Shown here: positions 1-6,683 of the stretch, piece after piece
Position numbering within the stretch: the stretch's first letter is position 1
Layout of the letters: each line of letters starts with the position of its first letter
Notes under the pieces: generated by a model
Told to the model about the DNA's origin: nothing
The model's database searches: none
Seen by the model: the letters and a program-made list of their open reading frames with translations, nothing else
Translations under genes and position numbers: made by a program
Origin: Deltaproteobacteria bacterium
Lineage (GTDB): Bacteria > Desulfobacterota > Desulfobacteria > Desulfobacterales > Desulfatibacillaceae
Reading direction: 5' to 3'
Assembly: GCA_021815525.1 (NCBI GenBank)
Contig: JAKAGN010000011.1
Location: 1-16,313 of the forward strand
Length of the DNA: 16,313 nt

Positions 1-44
1 GGGAAGGGGAAAACCTTTTGCGCGCAAAAGGTTTTCCCCTTCCC
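1..44. repeat. Perfect 44-bp palindrome, probable bidirectional terminator of hflX
   Basis: Bases 1-22 are the exact reverse complement of bases 23-44, with the centre at CGCG and no mismatch. Each arm is banded as GGGAAGGGG, AAAACC, TTTTGC. The palindrome begins 22 nt beyond the hflX stop, so on the minus strand a transcript leaving hflX would fold into a very long hairpin. No T-tract can be seen beyond it because the window ends there, and the palindrome may extend further left. A loopless stem of this length can serve as a terminator, an mRNA-stabilising end or a cruciform site. Terminator is the inferred role; the symmetry itself is directly seen. Confidence 0.75.
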
Positions 45-65
45 CTCCCCCCGCAATCCTTACCT

Positions 66-1703
66 TCACGTATCGTCGCGGCGGTGGAACAAGAGGTTTT
101 CCATGTGGGAAAGGAGCGGAACGAGGGTTTCCGGCTTGCGGGCCGAGACGGCCACGCCGCCCACGCGTCGGGCCAGGACCTGGGCCTCGTCCTCGTCCAG
201 GAGGTCGCACTTGTTCAGGACCTTGAGGGTGGGGATGCGGTCGAGGTCGAGCTTTTCCAGGATTTTTTCCACGCTTTCCATGCGTTCCTCGAGGCCCTGG
301 GAGGCCGCGTCCGCCACGTGAAGCAAAAGGTCCGCGTGGGAAAGCTCTTCGAGCGTCGCGGAAAAAGCGGTGACGAGGTCCTTGGGGAGGTCCCGGATGA
401 AGCCCACGGTGTCGGTTATGATGATCTCCCGCTCCTCCGGAAAGCGCAGGCGGCGGCTCGACGGGTCTAAGGTTGCGAACAGGAGGTCCTGGGTAAGGAC
501 CTCCGAGCCGGTCAGGGCGTTTAAAAGCGTGGATTTTCCGGCGTTGGTGTAGCCAACGATGGAGACCACCGGCAGCCCCGCCTTGGACCTTCTCGAACGC
601 TGGACGCCCCGTTTCTTCTTGACTGCGGCCAGCTCCTTTTCGATGCGGGCTATGCGCTCGCGGGCGCGTCGGCGGTCGATCTCGAGCTTGCTTTCCCCGG
701 GGCCGCGCGTTCCGATGCCGCCCGCCAGGCGCGACAGGGCCGGGTTCTTCCCCACGAGGCGCGGCAGCAGGTACTTCAACTGGGCCAGCTCCACCTGGAG
801 CTTTCCCTCGCTGGTCCTGGCGCGCTGGGCGAAGATGTCCAGGATGAGCTGGGTGCGGTCCACGGCGGCCATGTCGAGCCGCTCCGACACGGCCCCGATC
901 TGGGAGGGCGAAAGCTCCTGGTCGAATATCAAGAGGTTCGCGTCCCGGGACACGGCCAGGAGCCCCACCTCGTCCATCTTGCCGCGGCCCATGTGGGTCT
1001 TGGGGTCCGGGTGGGCCCTATGCTGGATCACCTCACCGGCCACCACGATTCCGGCGCTTTTGGCAAGCTCCATAAGCTCGTCCATGTGCTCCCGCGCCGC
1101 GTTTTTCGGGGCGTTGGTGACGGAGACCAGGATGGCCCGGGGCGCGGTGTCCCCGGTCTTCCTCAAGGGCCGCAGCCTTTCCAGCTCCTCCTCGATGGCC
1201 GCGATGAGCCCGGAAACGCCCATGTCGAGCCCGGAGGCGTCCACCGGCGGGAGGAGCGTGTGCGGCTGCCGCGCGTTCTCGCCGGGCGACACGTGGGCCG
1301 TGGAAAAGAGCCTCGGGACCCCGTCCTCCCCCACCGAAATGGAGACCAGAAGATCCAGCCGCTTCAAGACAAGCTCGGTTAAGTCCTCATCGCAGGGCCC
1401 CTCCCCTTCGAGCCGCGTCGTGACGAACCTTACGCCCGCGAGCCTGCCCAGGCCGCGCCGCTCCGCCGAAAGCCCCGGAAGCTTGATGGATGCGTAATCC
1501 CCCAGGATCACGTGGGTCACGATCCCGCTCCGGTCGATCAGAAAGCCTATCCGCCGCCGAAGCTCCCGCGAAAGCCGGCCGGCGTCCAGGGCCAGCTCCC
1601 GCGAGATGGGCTGCTCCGGCGGAACCCTGCGCCGGTAGAATCTCAGGAGCGCGTTCTCCTCCCGCGCCCCCAGCCCCCCCGTGTTTCCGTAAATTTTTTC
1701 CAT
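66..1703 (-). CDS. hflX: HflX ribosome-associated GTPase, long deltaproteobacterial form
   Basis: HflX is a GTPase that binds the 50S subunit and splits or rescues stalled ribosomes under stress. The 545-residue product shows the family signature GGIGTRGPGESKLE (about residues 328-341), followed by a basic coiled helix. The G domain has G1 GYTNAGKS (384-391), G3 DTVGFI (431-436), G4 NKCD (497-500) and G5 SARK (520-523). The glycine-rich HMGRGKMDEV stretch belongs to the N-terminal HflX domain. Family members are often near 430 residues; here about 120 extra N-terminal residues precede that domain, as I recall for related anaerobes. I chose the ATG at 1703 because GGAGG lies 11 nt upstream. 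An in-frame ATG at 1736 adds 11 residues but has no well-placed ribosome-binding site. The gene stands alone between hairpins on both sides. Confidence 0.95.
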   Translation of the reverse strand: MEKIYGNTGGLGAREENALLRFYRRRVPPEQPISRELALDAGRLSRELRRRIGFLIDRSGIVTHVILGDYASIKLPGLSAERRGLGRLAGVRFVTTRLEGEGPCDEDLTELVLKRLDLLVSISVGEDGVPRLFSTAHVSPGENARQPHTLLPPVDASGLDMGVSGLIAAIEEELERLRPLRKTGDTAPRAILVSVTNAPKNAAREHMDELMELAKSAGIVVAGEVIQHRAHPDPKTHMGRGKMDEVGLLAVSRDANLLIFDQELSPSQIGAVSERLDMAAVDRTQLILDIFAQRARTSEGKLQVELAQLKYLLPRLVGKNPALSRLAGGIGTRGPGESKLEIDRRRARERIARIEKELAAVKKKRGVQRSRRSKAGLPVVSIVGYTNAGKSTLLNALTGSEVLTQDLLFATLDPSSRRLRFPEEREIIITDTVGFIRDLPKDLVTAFSATLEELSHADLLLHVADAASQGLEERMESVEKILEKLDLDRIPTLKVLNKCDLLDEDEAQVLARRVGGVAVSARKPETLVPLLSHMENLLFHRRDDT

Positions 1704-1773
1704 AAAAAGATATGCCTCCGGCGGCCGGGGGCCCAAAGCATGAAAACGGCCCGCCCCCGGACCCCCGATGTTA

Positions 1774-1804
1774 GCGGGTCGCGCTGCGCCGCAGCGCGAC
1801 CCGC
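1774..1804. terminator. 15-bp perfect inverted repeat between the thiouridylase-like gene and hflX
   Basis: GCGGGTCGCGCTGCG (1774-1788) is the exact reverse complement of 1790-1804, leaving a single central C. It lies about 70 nt past the stop of the 1872-2873 gene and about 70 nt before the hflX start, so it could end the upstream transcript or insulate hflX. On the minus strand no T-run follows it; on the plus strand GGGTTTTCC follows. Factor-independent termination is therefore not assured. The rest of the 168-nt gap (1704-1871) shows no promoter I can defend. Confidence 0.5.
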
Positions 1805-1871
1805 GGGTTTTCCAGGGCTTCGCATGGAAGCGCCCGAAGCGCCGCGAAAGGGCAAAGATTATGGCTATGGG

Positions 1872-2873
1872 TTAGAGAATCAGCGACTCCACCTCCGAGC
1901 GTTCGAGCGCCTTGACCAAAAGGGTCCGCGAAAGCCCGCCCGGGCCCGTGAGCCTTGCCGGGACAGGCCCCTGAATCTTCTTGGAAGCGTAGAAAAGGCA
2001 CAGGCCCGCCGCCTTTTCGAGAAGCTCCGGCGGAGCGCCGTAGGGAACCAGCACCCGCGGCCCGGGAAGCGGGGCCAGGCCCACCAGGACGTCGGCGGCG
2101 GGATCGAAAAGCTCCTCGATGCGCGCGTTTTCCGCCTCCTGCCGCCCCACCACGGCCTTGACCGTGGGGCTCAAGCGAAGGTGCCGGCCGTACTTCAGGA
2201 GATCGAGGTCTCGTTCGGTAAAGGGCCGCTCCGTCTCGTGGGCGAAAAGGTCCGCGAGCCGCCTGGAAAAACCGGCGTCCGTAAGGAGGCAGCCGCCGGC
2301 GGGCGTGGGGTAGCTCGTTATTCCGTAACGCTCGGCAAGCGCCATTTGGGGCTTGCGGCTGCGGCCCGCGAGGTCCAGGAGCCGCTCGCGGTCCACCAAG
2401 CCCGCTAGCTCCGGCTCCGTTGGGGGAAGCCTCTTGGCGCAAAGGGGCCGAAGTATCCGCCCCGCGTAGCCCGAGTGCTTAACGACGTAGCCTAAGGCCG
2501 GCCGGTTCTGGCTCATGGGCCGCTGGGCCAGCACCTCGCCGGAGAACAGAAAGTCGTAGCCCTCCTCCTCCATGATGCGCCCGGCAAGCTGAAACATCAG
2601 GGCGTGGCAGTCCGGGCAGGGGTTCATGTTCTTGCCGTAGCCCAGCCTGGGGTTCCGCAGCATGGAAAGATAGACCTCCGTGATCCTCTCCACCCGAAGC
2701 GGCACCCCCGTCATCCTGGAGGCCTCCCGCGCCTTTCCGGCCGAGAAAAAAGGAGTCTCGAAGGTAACCCAGTGGACCTCGATTCCCTGGTCCCGGAGCA
2801 CAAGGGCCGAGAGAATGCTGTCCAGCCCGCCCGAGCACAGGCCCAAGGCCCGCGCCCTCCTTCCTTCTTCCAT
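1872..2873 (-). CDS. PP-loop (ThiI/MnmA-like) tRNA thiouridylase-like protein with NFACT-R (DUF814)-like C-terminus
   Basis: The 333-residue protein opens with a PP-loop ATP-pyrophosphatase motif, SGGLDS (14-19), which activates a base by adenylation. CPDCH (86-90), SGEVLAQRPMSQ (111-122) and C195 in PAGGCLLTD give the arrangement of tRNA thiolating enzymes of the ThiI/MnmA type. In those enzymes paired cysteines relay sulfur or hold an Fe-S cluster. From about residue 215, a segment with KYGRHLRL, VVGRQEAEN and a late FYASKK resembles the NFACT-R (DUF814) domain, a predicted RNA-binding module reported fused to ThiI-like domains. No THUMP domain is present, so it is not canonical ThiI, and it is too short and differently arranged for MnmA. 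The ATG at 2873 has a weak purine-rich upstream region. The RNA substrate cannot be told from sequence. Confidence 0.82.
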   Translation of the reverse strand: MEEGRRARALGLCSGGLDSILSALVLRDQGIEVHWVTFETPFFSAGKAREASRMTGVPLRVERITEVYLSMLRNPRLGYGKNMNPCPDCHALMFQLAGRIMEEEGYDFLFSGEVLAQRPMSQNRPALGYVVKHSGYAGRILRPLCAKRLPPTEPELAGLVDRERLLDLAGRSRKPQMALAERYGITSYPTPAGGCLLTDAGFSRRLADLFAHETERPFTERDLDLLKYGRHLRLSPTVKAVVGRQEAENARIEELFDPAADVLVGLAPLPGPRVLVPYGAPPELLEKAAGLCLFYASKKIQGPVPARLTGPGGLSRTLLVKALERSEVESLIL

Positions 2874-3118
2874 GTGGTCTTCTTCTTTCCCGCGAAAAAC
2901 TTGACACCTTAACGATTGTGGGCCCTGGCGCCGGGAAAGTCAATCGGCGTCGCGCGGCCTGGGGAGGGAGACGCAAAGGTCCTGGGTCGAGGGCGCTTAT
3001 CGGGCGGAGCCGTTTAAAACGGGGGCAGGGCTGGGCCAAAAGGCTGCAATACTTTGGAATGGAAGGCTTTTTGGATGTGAATACTCGAAAGGCCCCGGCG
3101 GCCTTCGATGGGTGGGGA

Positions 3119-3152
3119 GGGGGGAAGCCCCTGCTCAAAAAGGGCTCCCCCC
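3119..3152 (-). terminator. Hairpin after the DapA-family gene
   Basis: An 11-bp stem with one bulged A (3119-3130 against 3142-3152; GGGGGG plus AGCCC pairing with GGGCT plus CCCCCC) closes an 11-nt loop. It starts 13 nt past the 3166 stop. No T-run follows on the minus strand, so termination strength is uncertain. A second, smaller inverted repeat (3086-3107, CGAAAGGCC against GGCCTTCG) follows it. The remaining sequence up to 2874 holds no gene, and I find no promoter there that I would defend. Confidence 0.5.
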
Positions 3153-3165
3153 TCGGTTGCGCTCG

Positions 3166-4200
3166 TCAATAATCGTCGTAGGCCAGGCCTTCCCAGCTCC
3201 TGGGGTCGTTCAGGCGGGCCTCGAGATTCACCCTGAAGTGATCGGCAATGGGCGATAGGACCCAGGGCGTTTCGGCCTGGACCTTCCGGGCCGCCGAGAG
3301 CACGGTTTCCAGGCCCTTTCGGGTCATCTTCCCCAGGGGCCTGCGGCAGGGGCCGGAGGGCATCCCGAGGATGGCCATGAGGGTCTTTATGGGCAGCGGG
3401 TTGCGGGCCCGGCACTTGACCTCGCCCACGGCCGAGCTTTCCATGGTGTTCACCACCACCAGCGAGAATAGGGGCTTTAAGGCCTTCTCGAAGCGCCGGG
3501 CCTCCTCCATGTTGCCCGAAAGCACGTGGCCCACCATCTCGGAAACGGCCTTGGGGGCCACGTTGGAGACCACCGAGATCACGCCCGAGGCCTTGATGAG
3601 GGGGTCCGTCATCATGGTCATGGTCTTGTCGTCGTCCCCGGAGAGGATGATGAAGTCCTTGCCGCAAAGCGCGCGGGTCTTGCGCATGTTCTCGATGTCG
3701 CCCGTGGCCTCCTTGACCGCGCTCACGTTTTTGTGGGAGCGGTGGATAAGGGCCAGGTCCTCGGGAAGGAGCTGGGCCCCGGTGCGGCCGGGTATGACGT
3801 AGGGAATGACGGCCATGTCGGGAAAGGCCGCCGCCACGGGCTCCAGGTACTCCCGCCGGATCTCCAGCGAGCTTGGGCCGTTGTAGTAGGGGTCCACCAA
3901 GAGGACCGCTTCGGCGCCCTGCTCGGCCGCGAACTTGGTGGCGGCCAGCGCCTCGCCGGTATTGTTGGAGCCCGCGCCGGCTATGCGGGTCACCTTTCCC
4001 GAGGCGCGCCGGGCCACGCGCCCGGTCACGGTGTGGTGCTCCTCCCAGGAAAGCGTGGGGCTCTCGCCCGTGGTGCCCACCGCCAGCACGCCCGAGATAC
4101 CGCAGGCCACCTGGAAGTCCACCAGGGAGTCGAGACCCGGGCCGTCGACGAAACCATTCTTGAACGGCGTAACGAGCGCCGTGAACGTACCGGAAAACAT
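3166..4200 (-). CDS. Dihydrodipicolinate synthase (DapA)/N-acetylneuraminate lyase family aldolase, extended C-terminus
   Basis: A class I (Schiff-base) TIM-barrel lyase. DapA itself condenses pyruvate with aspartate semialdehyde in lysine and cell-wall synthesis. The pyruvate-binding GTTGES is at 42-47, PYYN at 104-107 (the equivalent of E. coli Tyr107 is Y106), and YVIPGRTG at 134-141 (equivalents of Tyr133 and Arg138 kept). The Schiff-base lysine is K163 in VKEATGD. Two things are unusual. The canonical YNVPSRTG reads YVIPGRTG, losing the Asn. At 344 residues it is about 50 longer than typical DapA (~290), the excess forming a C-terminal tail after IADHF. The ATG at 4200 has AGAGGTG 5 nt upstream. 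It could be the true DapA or a paralogue acting on another keto acid, so no symbol is given. The 57-nt gap from the lipoprotein gene contains a hairpin. Confidence 0.88.
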   Translation of the reverse strand: MFSGTFTALVTPFKNGFVDGPGLDSLVDFQVACGISGVLAVGTTGESPTLSWEEHHTVTGRVARRASGKVTRIAGAGSNNTGEALAATKFAAEQGAEAVLLVDPYYNGPSSLEIRREYLEPVAAAFPDMAVIPYVIPGRTGAQLLPEDLALIHRSHKNVSAVKEATGDIENMRKTRALCGKDFIILSGDDDKTMTMMTDPLIKASGVISVVSNVAPKAVSEMVGHVLSGNMEEARRFEKALKPLFSLVVVNTMESSAVGEVKCRARNPLPIKTLMAILGMPSGPCRRPLGKMTRKGLETVLSAARKVQAETPWVLSPIADHFRVNLEARLNDPRSWEGLAYDDY

Positions 4201-4231
4201 GAAAACACCTCTTTAAGTTCCAAAAGGATGA

Positions 4232-4253
4232 CCGGCCCGTTGCAAGGGGCCGG
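4232..4253 (-). terminator. Weak terminator or attenuator between the TPR lipoprotein and DapA-family genes
   Basis: CCGGCCC (4232-4238) pairs with GGGCCGG (4247-4253). On the minus strand the stem follows the lipoprotein stop by 5 nt and is succeeded by TCATCCTTTT. It then runs into the Shine-Dalgarno region of the next gene. The short stem and imperfect T-tract suggest partial read-through rather than a firm operon end. Confidence 0.45.
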
Positions 4254-4258
4254 GGGTT

Positions 4259-4768
4259 TTACTTGGCCTTCTTGAAATCTTCTTCCGCGCGGCTCAGGTC
4301 GCCCTTGCGCTTCCAGCACAGGCCCCGGTAGTAGTAGGCCGGCTTGTGCCCTGGATTCCGGGCTATCACGCCTTCGAAATCGGCCAGGGCGTCGTCCGTG
4401 GCGCCGGTGTCGTACAGGAACACCCCCCGCTGCATGAGGTACTCCCATCGGGTCTCGGGCGAGGACAGGTCCACGGCCTGGTTGTAGTCGGCAAGGGCCT
4501 TGTCGTTGTCCTTGATGGCCCGGTAGACGCCGGCCCTGTTGTTGTAGGCCGGGGCCAACCGGGCTGGTTTCCCCTGATTTTCCTGGATGAAGCGCGTGTA
4601 ATGGATGATGGCCGCCTCGTACTGGCCCCGTTTCTGGGCGTCCAGGGCCTCGCCGAAGCTCCAGTCCGACTTGTTGGAAAGCGGCTGGACCTTCATTCCG
4701 CACCCTGAAATCAAGGCCGCGGCAAGGAGGAGGACCGGCGCAAGCGCGTGAAACATTGCCTTCGTCAT
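4259..4768 (-). CDS. TPR lipoprotein, candidate pilus-associated (PilF/PilW-like) factor
   Basis: A 169-residue protein with a lipoprotein signal peptide: a hydrophobic run (9-20) ends in the lipobox ISGC, with the lipidated cysteine at C23. Three TPR-like units follow. They are centred on FGEALDAQKRGQYEAAIIHY, AYNNRAGVYRAIKDNDKALA and a third repeat containing AYYYRGLCWKRKGDLSRAEE, with the final helix at the C-terminus. The start has AAGGAG 8 nt upstream, and this site overlaps the TAA of the preceding gene (12-nt gap), so it is in the same transcript as the pil ATPase genes. TPR lipoproteins such as PilF/PilW pilot the secretin of type IV pili. That role fits the context, but the protein is shorter than PilF, and TPR lipoproteins are common. 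Function is inferred from position only. Confidence 0.85.
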   Translation of the reverse strand: MTKAMFHALAPVLLLAAALISGCGMKVQPLSNKSDWSFGEALDAQKRGQYEAAIIHYTRFIQENQGKPARLAPAYNNRAGVYRAIKDNDKALADYNQAVDLSSPETRWEYLMQRGVFLYDTGATDDALADFEGVIARNPGHKPAYYYRGLCWKRKGDLSRAEEDFKKAK

Positions 4769-4780
4769 CTCGGCGGCTCC

Positions 4781-5494
4781 TTACAGTCTTCCCAGCTTTT
4801 TCAGGGTTTCGTTGAAGGGGCGGTAAAAGCTCTTGTTGTCCGCCACTCCCGCGCCCAGCACGTTTCCCACCTCGTCGATGTTCTTCATGTTGACGATTAT
4901 GTTGACGCTCTTGGTGAAGGCCGCCATGTTGTCCATGGTGCGCTGCTCGGCGGACAAGAGCGCCACGAACATCTGACGGCGCGTGCTGATGGCGAGCCTG
5001 CCCAGGTACTTCAGCACGTGGTTGTTCTCGGCCTGGTCCGTGTCGAACATCTCGTTTAAGACCACGAGGTCGAAAACGTGGAAGCGCATCTGCTTCAAGG
5101 CCTCGCGGGCCGTGGACGCCTCCGTCACCCGGTACGAGAGGCTCTCGAGGGCGGCGCGCACGCGGGCCTTGATGCCGGAGTCGGAGTCGCACACAAGAGC
5201 CGTCAGGGTGCCCTCGTCGATGTAGTCGAAGGGCTTGTCCGCGGCGTCGTACTGGCCCGCCGAGACCTCGTCGGCCAGGCTCTTGCGGGCGGGCGCGGCC
5301 TGGGCCGCCGGCGGCGCGGGGGCCTTGCCGTTCGCCGCCTTGCCGTTGGGTGCGGGAGCGCCGTTTTTCTCCCGGGTGTCCACGGCGAACTTCTCCTTGC
5401 ACTTGGGGCAGGGAACCAGCACCACCTTGCCCTTGGGTATCTTTTCGTCGGGGATTTTGAACTGGGCCCGGCAGTTGGAGCACACGACGTCCAT
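4781..5494 (-). CDS. N-terminal zinc ribbon (MJ0042 type) plus degenerate receiver domain protein
   Basis: The first ~36 residues form an MJ0042-type zinc ribbon with C5xxC8 and C29xxC32 around IPDEKIPKGK. An Ala/Pro/Gly-rich linker (about 44-80) leads to a response-regulator receiver-like domain (about 97-230). CDSD (102-105) matches the acidic pocket after strand 1. The strand-3 motif FDLVVLNEMFD places asparagine (N147) where the phospho-accepting aspartate normally lies. S181 fits the conserved Ser/Thr position. The protein therefore looks like a pseudo-receiver that cannot be phosphorylated in the usual way. The start has GGGGGA 8 nt upstream. It lies 18 nt after the pilU-like gene and 12 nt before the TPR lipoprotein, so a role in pilus control is plausible. 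I know no named family with this architecture. Confidence 0.85.
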   Translation of the reverse strand: MDVVCSNCRAQFKIPDEKIPKGKVVLVPCPKCKEKFAVDTREKNGAPAPNGKAANGKAPAPPAAQAAPARKSLADEVSAGQYDAADKPFDYIDEGTLTALVCDSDSGIKARVRAALESLSYRVTEASTAREALKQMRFHVFDLVVLNEMFDTDQAENNHVLKYLGRLAISTRRQMFVALLSAEQRTMDNMAAFTKSVNIIVNMKNIDEVGNVLGAGVADNKSFYRPFNETLKKLGRL

Positions 5495-5512
5495 GTCTAT
5501 AGTCCCCCGTTT

Positions 5513-6682
5513 TTACTTGATATTTTTTCCATAGGCGTTGTCGACCTCCAGGTGGTCGATGTCGGATGTGGATTCGCCCCGCGCGCTCTTCACGGCGTCG
5601 ATGCCCCGGCCCACCACGGCCTTGTGGGATGCGTAGGCCGCGCCGGTGGCCTCGGTGATGAAGCCGCGCTCGTAGAGGGAGACGATGTAGTCGTCGAAGG
5701 TGGTCATTCCGAAGGCCGCGCCCTGCTGGATGATCTCGTAGAAGGTCTTGCCCTCGCTCTCGCCGTGGAGGATGGTGTCCTTCACGCGGATGTTGGAGCC
5801 CATGATCTCGAAGGCCGCCACCCGGCCGCCGCCCACCTTGGGAAGGAGCCTCTGGCACACAACCCAGCGGATGGTGTCCGCGAGGCGGATCCTTATCTGG
5901 TTCTCCTCCTCGGTGTTGAACATGCCCAGGATCCGGTTGATGGTCTGGCCCGAGTCGATGGTGTGGAGCGTGCTCATGACCAGGTGCCCGGTTTCCGCGG
6001 CGGAAAGGGCGATCTCCACGGTTTCCCGGTCGCGCATTTCGCCCACCAGGATCACCTTGGGGGCTTGGCGCATGGCGGCCCTGAGCCCCCGGGAGAAGGA
6101 GTCGAAGTCGGTGCCCAGCTCCCTTTGGTTGAAGGTGGCCTTCTTGTGGGGGTGCTGGTACTCCACGGGGTCCTCGAGGGTAACTATGTGGTAGCTCTCG
6201 GCCTCGTTGATCTCGTTCAAGAGGGCCGCCAGCGAGGTTGATTTACCGCTTCCCGTGGCGCCCGTAACCAGGATTATTCCGTTCTTCTCCTTGCCCATCT
6301 TGAAGAAGGCCTGGGGAAGACCCAGGTCCTGGATGGTGGGGATCTTGCTTTCAAGCTTCCGGAGGACCACCGAGTAGGTGCCCCGCTGGGAGAATATGTT
6401 CACGCGGAAGCGGGCCTTGCCCGGAAGCTCGTAGGAGAGGTCGCAGGAGCCCTCGTTCAAGAGTATCTCCGTGAGGCGCCGGTCCTTGTTGATGAGGTTC
6501 ATGGCGAAGATTTCGGTCTGGAAGGGCGTGAGTTCGCGCACCGGGGGCGTCAAGTCCACGGGGTACAGAACGCCCGAGCTTTCCACCTGGAAGGGCTTTC
6601 CCGCGGTGATGTTGAGATCGCTCACGTTGTCGTAGGAGTCCAGCATCTTGGTAAGGATGTGGTCCACTTCCTGCTTTCTCAT
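5513..6682 (-). CDS. PilT/PilU-family type IV pilus ATPase (second, PilU-like copy)
   Basis: A 389-residue hexameric secretion-type ATPase of the PilT/PilU group, which acts at the inner-membrane base of the pilus and drives retraction. Motifs: Walker A GATGSGKST (141-149), Asp box EDPVEY (170-175), Walker B ILVGEMRD (211-218) and His box TGHLVMSTLHT (231-241). It lacks the C-terminal AIRNLIRE-type motif seen in the gene before it, having SNIRVKDTILHGESEG instead. It also carries a longer tail with a charged end, both of which fit a PilU-like accessory retraction ATPase. It begins 1 nt after the pilT stop (TGAGATG) with GGAGG 6 nt upstream, so it is translationally coupled. No pilB, pilC or pilin gene is in view. 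Confidence 0.93.
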   Translation of the reverse strand: MRKQEVDHILTKMLDSYDNVSDLNITAGKPFQVESSGVLYPVDLTPPVRELTPFQTEIFAMNLINKDRRLTEILLNEGSCDLSYELPGKARFRVNIFSQRGTYSVVLRKLESKIPTIQDLGLPQAFFKMGKEKNGIILVTGATGSGKSTSLAALLNEINEAESYHIVTLEDPVEYQHPHKKATFNQRELGTDFDSFSRGLRAAMRQAPKVILVGEMRDRETVEIALSAAETGHLVMSTLHTIDSGQTINRILGMFNTEEENQIRIRLADTIRWVVCQRLLPKVGGGRVAAFEIMGSNIRVKDTILHGESEGKTFYEIIQQGAAFGMTTFDDYIVSLYERGFITEATGAAYASHKAVVGRGIDAVKSARGESTSDIDHLEVDNAYGKNIK

Positions 6683-6683
6683 C

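Noticed and set aside
2985..3045. Sigma-54-like TTGGCCCAGCCCTGC in the gap before the thiouridylase-like gene
   Set aside because: Only 9 nt separate GG and GC instead of 10, and the rest of the motif is poor.
4026..5858. 610-codon minus-strand frame crossing four genes
   Set aside because: It runs in a different frame through the DapA-family, lipoprotein, zinc-ribbon and pilU-like genes, which all have clear motifs and ribosome-binding sites. Its translation is low-complexity Arg/Gly/Pro.
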